DNA of 13,598 nt. It comes from CAYYWP01 sp964475125 (GTDB taxonomy: Bacteria; Desulfobacterota; Binatia; HRBIN30; CADEER01). The notes beneath the pieces are model-generated. The model saw nothing but the letters and a program-made list of their open reading frames with translations. It was not told the DNA's origin and searched no databases. The DNA lies in assembly GCA_964475125.1 (NCBI GenBank), contig CAYYWP010000127.1, forward strand, positions 1 to 13,598, read 5' to 3'. Positions 1-6,655 of the stretch are shown here, in pieces; the first letter of the stretch is position 1; every line of letters begins with the position of its first letter. Both the position numbers and the translations under genes were made by a program.

Positions 1-447
1 CGCGACAGCGCCAAGAATCCGCTGGCCGCCGCGGTGAACGCGTACGTGATGCAAGACGAGGCGCGGCACGTCGCCTTCGGCCGCCTGGCGCTGCGCGACT
101 ACTACCCGCAGCTCACCCAGGCCGAGCGCGACGAGCGCGAGGAGTTCGCCGTCGAGGCCTGCTACCTCATGCGCGACCGCTTCCTCGCCCACGAGGTGTG
201 GGAGACGATCGGCCTGCCGGTGGAGGCTTGCGTGCACTTCGTCGACGAATCGCGCGAGCTGCGCGCCTTCCGCTCGCGCCTGTTCACCCGCATCGTACCG
301 ACCATCCGCGAGATCGGCTTGTGGGGGCCGAAGATCCGCGCCGCCTACGACAAGATGGGCATCATCGGCTTCGCCGACGTCGACGTCGAGGCGCTGTCGC
401 GCCAGGATGAGCGCGTCGCGGAGGAGATGGATCGCCTGCGCGGATAG
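1..447 (+). CDS. Ferritin-like diiron protein, C-terminal part (5' end outside window)
   Basis: The reading frame is open from base 1 to the TAG at 445-447 (148 visible residues), so the start lies upstream of the window. The visible part is mostly helical and carries a D-E-A-R-H motif (bases 55-69), the ExxH iron-ligand signature of the last metal-binding helix of ferritin-like or AurF/ribonucleotide-reductase-like diiron proteins, followed by two more helices rich in Glu and Arg. In that superfamily the two irons are held by paired ExxH motifs in a four-helix bundle; only the second pair is in view. The reaction (oxygenase, oxidase or iron storage) cannot be deduced from this part. A GTG at 34 is internal and not a likely start. 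The gene converges on the HugZ-like gene, with an A/T-rich inverted repeat between them. The superfamily is fairly sure; the specific family is not. Confidence 0.72.
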   Translation, partial: RDSAKNPLAAAVNAYVMQDEARHVAFGRLALRDYYPQLTQAERDEREEFAVEACYLMRDRFLAHEVWETIGLPVEACVHFVDESRELRAFRSRLFTRIVPTIREIGLWGPKIRAAYDKMGIIGFADVDVEALSRQDERVAEEMDRLRG

Positions 448-451
448 GACC

Positions 452-536
452 AAGAAAGGCAAAAGGCAAGAAGTACCGCGCCCCGCTCCGAAACTTTTGC
501 CTGTTGATTTTTGCCTTTTGCTTTTTGCCTTTTCTT
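452..536. terminator. A/T-rich inverted repeat of TTTTGCC words, probable bidirectional terminator
   Basis: The 102-bp gap between two convergent genes holds a left arm (452-470, AAGAAAGGCAAAAGGCAAG) and a right arm (about 509-536) made of several TTTTGCC/TTTTTGCC words that can pair with it, allowing one-base slips, around a GC-rich centre (475-491). The composition contrasts sharply with the flanks. Either strand would give a hairpin ending in a U-rich tract, which suits termination of both converging transcripts. This function is inferred from position and structure only. Confidence 0.5.
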
Positions 537-549
537 CAACCCGCCGACC

Positions 550-1347
550 TCACTCCCCGCGCGCCTGGCGCACCATCTCGACCAAGGCGGTGCGGACCTC
601 GAGCGGAGTGCGCACGTCACGCGGGAAGTTGATGCGCAGGCCCTGCAAGCGCTCACCGACGCGGGCGCGGAGGCGAAAGCCCATGCGGTCGACCGCGGTC
701 ATGGTCGCCGCCTCGGCGGCGAGGTTGGCGAAGGCGCGGCAGTAGAGCACCAACGCCTCGCCGTGGTCGGCGTTCATGTGCTCGAGGATGCCGGCGGCGT
801 GCTCGGCGAGCGGATCGGGGGCGGCGGTGCGATACGCCGCCGCCTCCACCCAGCCCATGGCGCCGAAGCCGGCGACGTAATACAGGTCGTCGACGGCGAG
901 GCGGTAGAAAGCGAAATCGCCGAAGTCGACCCAGTAGCGCGCCGTCGGCTGGCGCTGCAGATAGTCTTCGCGCAGCGCCGCGCGCTCGCCCTCCGCTACC
1001 GGCGTGGCGCGACCGACCAGGGTGACGCGCGCCCCGGCGAGCGGATCCTCGCTCCAGCCCGGCTGCGTGACGAGCAGGCTGGCGCGCGCGTCGGCGAGCA
1101 GGTTCTGCGTGTGCACGGCCAGGCGGCTGATCAGCAAGGTCGGCTGGCCGGCGGCGTCGACGCCGTACGGCGCCACCGAGCCGAACGGATAGCCGTCGTG
1201 CTTGCGCAGGCGCGTCGACAGCGTCGCGGTGCGGCCGAGGTGCACCAGCGTGCGCGCGCGCTCGGCGAACGGCGGCTCGGGAACCGGCGGGGGCGCGGGC
1301 TGATCGCCGCCGCCGACGTGGTCATTGGCGCCTGGCACCTCGTGCAT
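550..1347 (-). CDS. HugZ-type heme/FMN-binding protein (PNPOx-like fold with DUF2470)
   Basis: The 265-residue protein begins with a Pro-rich leader (to about residue 26), then a pyridoxamine-phosphate-oxidase-like split barrel (about 27-165). The barrel has the family stretches ATLSTR, GYPFGSVAPY (52-61), LLISRLAVHTQNL and DARASLLV. A DUF2470-type C-terminal domain (about 180-262) carries HMNADHGEAL (190-199). HugZ/HutZ relatives bind heme and are linked to heme use or degradation; split-barrel relatives bind FMN. Length and domain order match the usual HugZ arrangement, so it looks complete. The ATG at 1345-1347 has no clear Shine-Dalgarno but is the only start giving the whole conserved N-terminus. 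No heme transport gene is adjacent, so a heme role is family-level inference. It is divergent from the ATP-grasp gene (59-bp gap, which must hold both promoters) and cytoplasmic, since no signal peptide is visible. Confidence 0.85.
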   Translation of the reverse strand: MHEVPGANDHVGGGDQPAPPPVPEPPFAERARTLVHLGRTATLSTRLRKHDGYPFGSVAPYGVDAAGQPTLLISRLAVHTQNLLADARASLLVTQPGWSEDPLAGARVTLVGRATPVAEGERAALREDYLQRQPTARYWVDFGDFAFYRLAVDDLYYVAGFGAMGWVEAAAYRTAAPDPLAEHAAGILEHMNADHGEALVLYCRAFANLAAEAATMTAVDRMGFRLRARVGERLQGLRINFPRDVRTPLEVRTALVEMVRQARGE

Positions 1348-1406
1348 GCGGCGACGATAGCCGATTCGTGCTACAGCGGCGAGCAGGCGCCCGGAACCGT
1401 CACACG

Positions 1407-2687
1407 ATGAGCGACCCCGTCGATCTCACCACCGCCCTCAACCAGTCCTGCCACTGCATCACCGTCGACGCCGGCAAGCTGCGCGAACACTTGGAGTCCG
1501 GCCCGATCACCGCCGGCGTGTACGCCTCCATCCTGCGCCAGCAGCCGCATCTGTTCGCCGCCTCGCCGGTGTTCCTGGCGCGCGCCCACATCGCCCGCAT
1601 GCAGGCCGTGGTAGACGCTGTCGAGACGGTCGTCCGCACGCTCGGCTTCCGCGCCTGGGCGCTGGCGCTGGCCCCGGCGATCGCGCAGGTCGATCACGGT
1701 CCGCGCGGCGCCTTCCTCGGCTTCGACTTCCACCTCGGCCCCAGCGGACCGCAACTGATCGAGATCAACACCAACGCCGGCGGCGGCCTACTCAACGCCG
1801 CGCTGGCGCGCGCCCAACAGGCCTGTTGCGCCGAGGTCGAGGCCTTCGTCGCCGGCGCCACGGGCGGCGATGTCGAGGGCGCCTTTCTGGCCATGTTTCG
1901 CGCCGAGTGGCAGCGCCAGCGCGGCGATGCGCCGCTGGCGCACCTCGCCATCGTCGACGACGATCCGCCGGCACAGTACCTCTACCCCGAGTTCCTGCTT
2001 TTCCAGGAGCTCTTTCGCGCCGCCGGCTGGCGGGCGACGATCGCCGATCCCGGCGCGCTGCGTCACCAGGGCGGGGCGCTGTGGGTCGAGGGCGCTCGCG
2101 TCGATCTGGTCTACAATCGGCTGACCGACTTCATGCTGCGCGACGAGCGGCTGGGCGCCCTCGCCGCCGCCTACGCGGCGGGCGACGTCGTGATGACGCC
2201 GAACCCGCGCGTCTACGCGCTCTACGCCGACAAGCGCCATCTCACCGTCCTGTCGGATGCCGAGCGGCTGCGCGCCTGGGGTGTGGATCAGCCGGCGATC
2301 GAGCTGCTCACCGCCAGCGTGCCGGCGACCCTGCTGGTCGATCGCAGCCAGGCCGACGCCCTCTGGCGGGCGCGCAAGCAGTATTTCTTCAAGCCGGTCG
2401 ACGGTTACGGCAGCAAGGCCGCCTACCGCGGCGACAAGCTCACCAAGGGTACCTGGGAGCAGATCCTGGCCCGCCCCTACGTGGCGCAGCGCGTGGTGCC
2501 ACCGAGCGAGCGGACGATCCTGCTCGACGGGCGCGCCCAGCCGCTCAAGCTCGACGTGCGCGCCTATGTGTACGACGGTCGCGTGCAACTCGTCGCGGCC
2601 CGGCTCTATCAGGGCCAGACGACCAACTTCCGCACCGCCGGCGGCGGCTTCGCCCCAGTGTTCACCGAGGCACGCGCCGAGCCGTAG
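1407..2687 (+). CDS. ATP-grasp-like protein with circularly permuted motif order
   Basis: A 426-residue protein whose N-terminal half holds LIEINTNAGGG (117-127), the acidic/Asn metal-binding signature of ATP-grasp enzymes. The C-terminal part holds FFKPVDGYGSK (327-337), the Lys plus Gly-rich nucleotide-binding loop, then RPYVAQ (356-361) at the adenine hinge, and a conserved end with LDVRAYVYDG and TNFRTAGGGFAPVF. In ordinary ATP-grasp enzymes the Gly-rich loop precedes the E-x-N motif; here the order is reversed, as in the circularly permuted group that includes glutathionylspermidine-synthase-like proteins. The expected reaction is ATP-dependent ligation through an acyl phosphate; the substrate is unknown. 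I chose ATG 1407 over the in-frame GTG 1368 because homologous-looking sequence begins at MSDPVDL; neither has a good Shine-Dalgarno. The last two codons and the TAG stop fall inside a dispersed repeat, so the C-terminus (…EP) may be repeat-derived. Confidence 0.72.
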   Translation: MSDPVDLTTALNQSCHCITVDAGKLREHLESGPITAGVYASILRQQPHLFAASPVFLARAHIARMQAVVDAVETVVRTLGFRAWALALAPAIAQVDHGPRGAFLGFDFHLGPSGPQLIEINTNAGGGLLNAALARAQQACCAEVEAFVAGATGGDVEGAFLAMFRAEWQRQRGDAPLAHLAIVDDDPPAQYLYPEFLLFQELFRAAGWRATIADPGALRHQGGALWVEGARVDLVYNRLTDFMLRDERLGALAAAYAAGDVVMTPNPRVYALYADKRHLTVLSDAERLRAWGVDQPAIELLTASVPATLLVDRSQADALWRARKQYFFKPVDGYGSKAAYRGDKLTKGTWEQILARPYVAQRVVPPSERTILLDGRAQPLKLDVRAYVYDGRVQLVAARLYQGQTTNFRTAGGGFAPVFTEARAEP

Positions 2688-2792
2688 CCGCGGAGCCTGT
2701 GCCTGCCGGCAGCGCCGCGCGCTGCCCGGTGGGGCGGGGCGCAGCAACGGAGACCCGGGCAGCCACAGCAACACCCGCGGTCACATCGCGCC
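2679..2792 (+). repeat. Stem-loop repeat, copy A
   Basis: Begins GAGCCGTAGCCGCGG, continues CCTGTG, then a perfect 8-bp stem GGCAGCGC / GCGCTGCC (2708-2715 and 2719-2726, loop CGC), followed by GGTGGGGCGGGGCGC and a tail ending CACATCGCGCC. It is nearly identical to copy B over its whole length and to copy C over the first 80 bases or so. The TAG at 2685-2687 inside its first nine bases is the stop codon of the ATP-grasp-like gene. Confidence 0.85.
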
Positions 2793-2898
2793 CCGGCAGC
2801 CACGAAACCGATGTCCGCACCGGTTGCCGGTCGAGACCCGCCCATACCGACATCGATCTGCCACCGCGCAACGAGGGGGCGCCGGGCGATACAACACA

Positions 2899-3011
2899 AG
2901 CCGTAGCCGCGGGACCTGTGCCCGCCGGCAGCGCGAAGCGCTGCCCGGTGGGGCGGGGCGCGGCAACGGAGACCGGGGCAGCCACATCAACACCCGCCGT
3001 CACATCGCGCC
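2899..3011 (+). repeat. Stem-loop repeat, copy B
   Basis: Direct repeat of copy A, about 220 bp downstream. The 8-bp stem GGCAGCGC / GCGCTGCC is kept (2927-2934 and 2938-2945) with loop GAA. The tail (AGCCACATCAACACCCGCC, then CACATCGCGCC) also matches copy A, so the repeat unit is at least 110 bp, not only the hairpin. It lies in a 490-bp non-coding gap between the ATP-grasp-like gene and the end of the chromate transporter operon. I see no gene in the rest of that gap. Confidence 0.85.
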
Positions 3012-3019
3012 ACACCGCC

Positions 3020-3076
3020 CACCTCCCGGCGACGCTCCCGCGTCGCCGGCGGCCACAGGTGCCGCGGCTACGGCTC
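3020..3076 (-). repeat. Stem-loop repeat, inverted copy D with altered but paired stem
   Basis: Read on the minus strand from 3076 this begins GAGCCGTAGCCGCGG and continues CACCTGTGGCCGCCGG, as in the other copies. Its hairpin is CCGGCGACGC, loop GGGA, GCGTCGCCGG (3049 back to 3026; 10 bp). Compared with GGCAGCGC / GCGCTGCC, two neighbouring stem bases have changed on one side and both partners have changed on the other, so pairing is conserved. It faces copy B tail-to-tail and lies about 100 bp downstream of the second chromate transporter gene on that gene's strand. Confidence 0.8.
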
Positions 3077-3177
3077 GCGAGGTGTCCGCCGGTGTCCCGG
3101 CGCAACAGCCGGGCAGATCGCCGTCCGCACGGTATGGCGGCTAGACCTCGTCGCGCAGCGGCGCGAGTGAAGGCGCC

Positions 3178-3711
3178 CTACTCGACCACGCCCAGCGCGC
3201 CCAGTACGCCGGCGGCGGCCATGATGAGGAGTGGCGAGATCTGCGTGCGCACCATGAGCACGCAGGCGATGGCGGTGATGACGTACGCGACGACGCCGTG
3301 ATCCGATGAGCGCACGACGGTCAGGCCGCTGGAGAACAGCAGGCCGAGGGTGACCGGTCCCAGGCCGCGCTCGAAGGCGATGCGCCAGGGGGCGTGGCGG
3401 AAGCGCTCCCAGGTGCGGCTGGCGACGTACATCAGCGCGCTCGAGGGCAGGAGGATGGCCAGCACGGCGACCAGCGCGCCGAGCAGTCCGCCGGCCTTGA
3501 GCCCCACCAGGCTGACGATCATCGAGCTCGGTCCCGGCGCGGCCTCGGCGATGGCGTAGATGTCGGCGAACTGGCGATCGGTCATCCACTGATTGTCGTG
3601 CACGGCATCGCGGTGGATGGTGGGCAGGATCGTGTTGCCGCCGCCCACCGAGACCAGCGACAGCGAGCCGAAGACGACGGCGATGCGCACCAGCGTCTGC
3701 CACTCGTTCAT
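3178..3711 (-). CDS. Chromate transporter family protein, second short subunit
   Basis: A 177-residue integral membrane protein with several hydrophobic helices. It carries the CHR-family marks SVGGGNTILP (21-30), QWMTDRQFADIYAIAEAAPGPSSM (41-64, ending in the PGP signature) and the hydrophobic block LVGLKAGGLLGALVAVLAILLPSSAL. CHR proteins export chromate, taken up by cells as a sulfate analogue; short members occur as adjacent gene pairs whose two products act together. The ATG overlaps the TGA of the upstream partner by four bases (ATGA), so translational coupling is expected. The C-terminus ends in a short hydrophobic helix, as usual. The substrate is family inference: no sulfate or other chromate genes (chrB, chrR) are nearby. 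An inverted stem-loop repeat lies about 100 bp past the stop and may act at the transcript's 3' end. Confidence 0.88.
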   Translation of the reverse strand: MNEWQTLVRIAVVFGSLSLVSVGGGNTILPTIHRDAVHDNQWMTDRQFADIYAIAEAAPGPSSMIVSLVGLKAGGLLGALVAVLAILLPSSALMYVASRTWERFRHAPWRIAFERGLGPVTLGLLFSSGLTVVRSSDHGVVAYVITAIACVLMVRTQISPLLIMAAAGVLGALGVVE

Positions 3712-4280
3712 GCGTCCGTCCCACGGCGGCGGTCGCGCGGCCAGAACCACAGCATGGCGAGCGGGGCGAGGATCAGCACGGCCACGCCGAGATGGAGGTG
3801 GAAGAGGCTGACGGCGGCGAACGCGGCGGCGGCGAACAGCATGGCGTCGGGCTGGCGCCAGTAGTTGCCGACGATCTTGAAGCCCATCGACAGCGCCATG
3901 CCCGCCGCCGCCGCCACCACGCCGCTGAGCGTGGCGCGCAACGCCGGGACGGTGTGAAAGTGGAAATAGGCGTAGCCGAGGGTGAGGAGAATCATCAACG
4001 GCACGAGCAGCATGCCGGCGAGCGCGGCCAGCGCCCCGGGCAGGCCACGGAAGTGCACGCCGATGAAGATCGCCAGGTTGACCTGGTTGGGGCCCGGGAA
4101 CAGGCGGGCGATGGTGAGGGCGCTGAGAAACTGCTCGTCGGTCATCCAGCGCCGATCGTCGACCACCAGGCGGCGCGTCCAGGCCGACAGGCCGCCGCCG
4201 AAGCTCGCCAGCGCGATGTGCAGAAAGCACTCCGCCAGCGCGAACAACGTCGGCGTGGCGGGGCGCGGCGCCTCACTCAT
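3708..4280 (-). CDS. Chromate transporter family protein, first short subunit
   Basis: A 190-residue membrane protein with CHR-family motifs in the usual order: ALASFGGGLSAW (24-35), RRWMTDEQFLSAL, then LFPGPNQVNLAIFIG (60-74) and GLPGALAALAGMLLVP. Hydrophobic helices follow to about residue 182, with a positively charged end (RDRRR). It is half the length of long CHR proteins and forms a pair with the gene that follows it (four-base overlap). Its ATG at 4278-4280 overlaps the end of the phospholipase-D-like gene by eight bases (ATGAGTGA), so the three genes look like one transcript with coupled translation. Chromate efflux is the family function; short pairs are less well characterised than long ones, and no metal-responsive regulator is seen here. 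Confidence 0.88.
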   Translation of the reverse strand: MSEAPRPATPTLFALAECFLHIALASFGGGLSAWTRRLVVDDRRWMTDEQFLSALTIARLFPGPNQVNLAIFIGVHFRGLPGALAALAGMLLVPLMILLTLGYAYFHFHTVPALRATLSGVVAAAAGMALSMGFKIVGNYWRQPDAMLFAAAAFAAVSLFHLHLGVAVLILAPLAMLWFWPRDRRRGTDA

Positions 4281-5271
4281 GCTGGAAGTGCGGATCGTGC
4301 GGCAACTCGCCCTCGTGATGGGTGTGCGGCGCGAGCGGATCCGGGGCCTCGTAGGGCTTGGCTTCGTGCCAGTCGTGGTCGAAGATCTTGCGCAGGTGTT
4401 TGATGACGTGGCCCTCGTGCGTCACCACGCCGAGCTCGCGGCGCAGATCGAAGGCGCTGCGGTCGATGTTCATCGAGCCCACCTGCGCCCGCTTGCCGTC
4501 GACGATCAGCAGCTTGGCGTGCAGCTTCAAATGTTTCTGCCGGCGCACCTTGACGCCGGCGCGCTCGAGCAGGCGCAGCGAGGCGAACGTGTCGAGGACG
4601 TCCCAGTCGCTGATGCCGTGCTTGCCGCCGCACAGCAGGTCGACCTTGACGCCGCGGTGGCGCGCCGCGGCGATGCGCTCGACGATCGTGGCGTCGACGA
4701 ACTTGGGGTGCTGGATCACCAGCTCGTCCTTGGCCGTATCGATGAACCACGCCATCAGCTGGCGGGCGTTGCTCGCGCTCCACAACAACCCCGATTCCGG
4801 ATCGGGCTCGAAGGCCTTGCGGTGCCAATCGGCCTCGAAGCCGGCGATGATCTGCTCGACCTGCCGTGGCGCGGTGGTCACGATGCCGTAGTCGCGCGTC
4901 TCGGTGAAGTACTTGGTGGCCAGGTTGAAGGTCGCGATCAAGGCCCGCTCGTCGTCGATCACGGTCGACTTCTCGTGCGTCACCGCGAAGGCCGGGCTGG
5001 TCCACTCGATCTTCACGCCGTGTTCCTTGAGCGCCTGGAAGGACTCGTCGTTGGCGCGATCGCCGGAGGAGCGGTGCGGGTTGAGCATGATGCGCACGTC
5101 TACGCCGCGTTTGTGGGCCCGCAGCAGCGCCGACAGGACGTGCGAGTCGGTGAGCGTGAACTGCTTCAGGCGCAGCCTCTGCTTGGCGCCGTCGATCAGC
5201 TCGACCACTGGCGCCACGCCTTCGTCGGGCTGAATGATCAGGCGATGGAGGTTCTGGCCCTTGTCGCTCAT
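4273..5271 (-). CDS. Phospholipase-D-superfamily protein with two HKD motifs
   Basis: A 332-residue protein with two complete HxK(x)4D motifs: H99-E-K101…D106 (HEKSTVID) followed by ATFNLATKYFTETRDYG, and H251-A-K253…D258 (HAKLLIVD) followed by GSMNIDRSAFDLRRELG. These are the paired active-site halves of the phospholipase D superfamily (phosphatidyltransferase, cardiolipin synthase, nuclease or phosphodiesterase), which works through a phosphohistidine intermediate. There is no signal peptide or membrane helix at the N-terminus, so unlike typical cardiolipin synthases it is probably cytoplasmic or only peripherally bound. The C-terminus is His-rich (residues 316-331), possibly metal-binding. 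I chose ATG 5271 over in-frame upstream starts (to 5388) because GAGGG lies six bases before it and the upstream extension would be Arg-rich and unlike the family. It overlaps the first chromate transporter gene by eight bases; the functional link is unknown. Confidence 0.85.
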   Translation of the reverse strand: MSDKGQNLHRLIIQPDEGVAPVVELIDGAKQRLRLKQFTLTDSHVLSALLRAHKRGVDVRIMLNPHRSSGDRANDESFQALKEHGVKIEWTSPAFAVTHEKSTVIDDERALIATFNLATKYFTETRDYGIVTTAPRQVEQIIAGFEADWHRKAFEPDPESGLLWSASNARQLMAWFIDTAKDELVIQHPKFVDATIVERIAAARHRGVKVDLLCGGKHGISDWDVLDTFASLRLLERAGVKVRRQKHLKLHAKLLIVDGKRAQVGSMNIDRSAFDLRRELGVVTHEGHVIKHLRKIFDHDWHEAKPYEAPDPLAPHTHHEGELPHDPHFQHE

Positions 5272-5362
5272 CGTGTGCCCTCGCGCGGCGATCCCACCGC
5301 GATGCGTCCCGCGCCGTGCGCCAGCCGGCGGCTGACGCTGGCGGGCCTCTCTGGGGAGGTAT

Positions 5363-6109
5363 CTATTGAAGGCCCTGCGGGTCGTCAACGGCGGCGGTCG
5401 GCCGTTCCACGGGTTTGCCCGCGCCGTCGCGGGCGCGGATCTCCGCCGTCGACGACAGCTCGATCCAGTCGAGCTCGGCGACGGCGCGCGAGTTGGTGTA
5501 CTGGCTGTTGGAGGTCACGGCGATGATCGGCTTCTTGGGCACGAAACCGAAAGCGCGTTGGAAATCCTCCGCCACGTTGCGCTCCTCCTCGTAGAAGACG
5601 CCGGTGCCGTCGCTCCGGTTGCGCACCGCGATCCAGTGCACCTTGACGACGCCGCCGGCGTACGTGGCGGTGCCTTCGGCACCCACCGGCGTATCGGTCT
5701 CCCAGCGGTAGGCGACCGAGCGCTGGCCGAGAAAGCCGCCGTAGCTGACGTAGATGCCGATCGCCTGGTCGTCGCGCTCGGGCACCCGTCCGTCGGCGCC
5801 GGCCGGGAACTCGAGCACGCGCCAGCGCCAGCGCAGGATCGGCGTGCGCTGCAGATCGATCTCCTTGAGCTGAGTGGCGAAGGTGGCGCTGGCGTCGTCG
5901 GCTTCCATGATCAGCACGCCGTTGCCGTCGGCGCCGGCGGGGTCGACGCGATAGCGCGTCACGGCGGTGTTCGGCATGCGGCGCACTTCCCAGCCGGCCG
6001 GCATGGCATGGAAGTCCTCGCGCCAGGCGACGTCCCCGGCGGCGACGACGGCGACCATGCCCCACGCCGCGGCGACCATCGCCGCCCGCCCCGCCGCGCC
6101 ACTGCGCAT
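5363..6109 (-). CDS. DUF3047 family exported protein
   Basis: A 248-residue protein starting MRSGAAGRAAMVAAAW, with an Arg-containing N-end and a hydrophobic core to about residue 25, a plausible Sec signal peptide. The mature part begins WREDFHAMPAGWEV and contains LRWRWRVLEFP, DDQAIGIYVSYG, RSVAYRWETD, VHWIAVRN and the C-terminal VTSNSQYTNSRAVAELDWIEL, all recognised DUF3047 stretches. The fold resembles a carbohydrate-binding-type beta-sandwich, but no function is established. I preferred ATG 6109 to the ATG at 6154 because it gives a normal signal peptide; the longer form would prepend 15 Arg-rich residues. It precedes the phospholipase-D-like gene by 91 bp on the same strand, so it could be the first gene of that operon or a separate unit. 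The gap to the next gene (6110-6244) must hold its promoter; I see no clear one. Confidence 0.8.
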   Translation of the reverse strand: MRSGAAGRAAMVAAAWGMVAVVAAGDVAWREDFHAMPAGWEVRRMPNTAVTRYRVDPAGADGNGVLIMEADDASATFATQLKEIDLQRTPILRWRWRVLEFPAGADGRVPERDDQAIGIYVSYGGFLGQRSVAYRWETDTPVGAEGTATYAGGVVKVHWIAVRNRSDGTGVFYEEERNVAEDFQRAFGFVPKKPIIAVTSNSQYTNSRAVAELDWIELSSTAEIRARDGAGKPVERPTAAVDDPQGLQ

Positions 6110-6244
6110 GCCGTCTCTGCTTAGCTGTGCCCGCCGGCGCACGCAAACCCGCATGGTATCCTGCAGTGGGGGACTTTGATTCCGAGCGGCGTTAGTCGCC
6201 CACGCCCGTAGATAGCCGCCAGATGCAGCGCTACCCTGGCCCCC

Positions 6245-6655
6245 TTGCCTACACGACCAAGTAGAGGCAAGGCACGGTCCGACGACGAAGGCGTGGGCTC
6301 AGCGTTACGCGCGGTAGGCGGCAAACTGGCTGGCGATGTGGTGCGGTCGGTGGCCAAGGAAGCCGCCGCGCAGCCGGAGAAGAACCCGGCCGCGGCAGCG
6401 CTCTCTCGGCTAGGAGCCAGTAAGGGCGGTAAGGCGCGGGCAGCGTCGCTGACCAAGAAGCGGCGGGCGGAGATCGCCCATAAGGCCGCAGTAACGAGAT
6501 GGGGCACCGCTAAGGTCGCCTCTTCCTACCAAATGTGGGTTGGCTACGAACGGTCCCCCACATCCTGTGGGTTGCCGAACCCGGGTGGGATAGATAAAGA
6601 AAGGATGAGCCAGGGAGGGACCTACCCGGTCTCTAGAAGGCCCTACCCGGGCTGA
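6245..6655 (+). CDS. Small basic protein with SKGGKAR motif (C-terminus doubtful)
   Basis: The core, about residues 49-86, reads NPAAAALSRLGASKGGKAR followed by AASLTKKRRAEIAHKAAVTRW. This is a widespread short basic motif (KGG-type) common in small hypothetical proteins of mobile or accessory regions; a nucleic-acid or chaperone-like role has been guessed but not shown. The motif strongly supports this strand. The start is uncertain: TTG 6245 is the first candidate after an in-frame TAG at 6209, and GTG 6293 is another; neither has a Shine-Dalgarno. Family members normally end shortly after the TRW motif. Here the frame runs 49 further residues with no family resemblance and stops inside the hairpin terminator (TGA 6653-6655), suggesting that the original stop was lost or the 3' end rearranged. 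It converges on the DUF3800 gene. Confidence 0.55.
   Translation: MPTRPSRGKARSDDEGVGSALRAVGGKLAGDVVRSVAKEAAAQPEKNPAAAALSRLGASKGGKARAASLTKKRRAEIAHKAAVTRWGTAKVASSYQMWVGYERSPTSCGLPNPGGIDKERMSQGGTYPVSRRPYPG

Noticed and set aside
2793..2898. CCGGCA … TTGCCGG dyad between repeat copies A and B as a separate element
   Set aside because: Pairing is short and interrupted, and the block is not repeated elsewhere in the window.
1826..3301. A long open frame (about 490 codons, plus strand) over the ATP-grasp gene and the repeat region
   Set aside because: Arg/Ala/Gly-rich composition with no motifs; it is an out-of-frame shadow of the ATP-grasp-like gene in GC-rich DNA.
3982..5526. A 514-codon plus-strand frame opposite the phospholipase-D and chromate genes
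   Set aside because: The minus strand carries complete HKD and CHR motifs across the same bases; the plus-strand product has none.
6124..6137. CTGTGCCCGCCGGC upstream of the DUF3047 gene, matching part of the stem-loop repeat
   Set aside because: Only 14 bases match, with no hairpin arm and no GAGCCGTAG head; chance is likely in this composition.
6121..6507. Minus-strand frame opposite the KGG-type gene
   Set aside because: The SKGGKAR / EIAHKAA / TRW motif clearly belongs to the plus strand.
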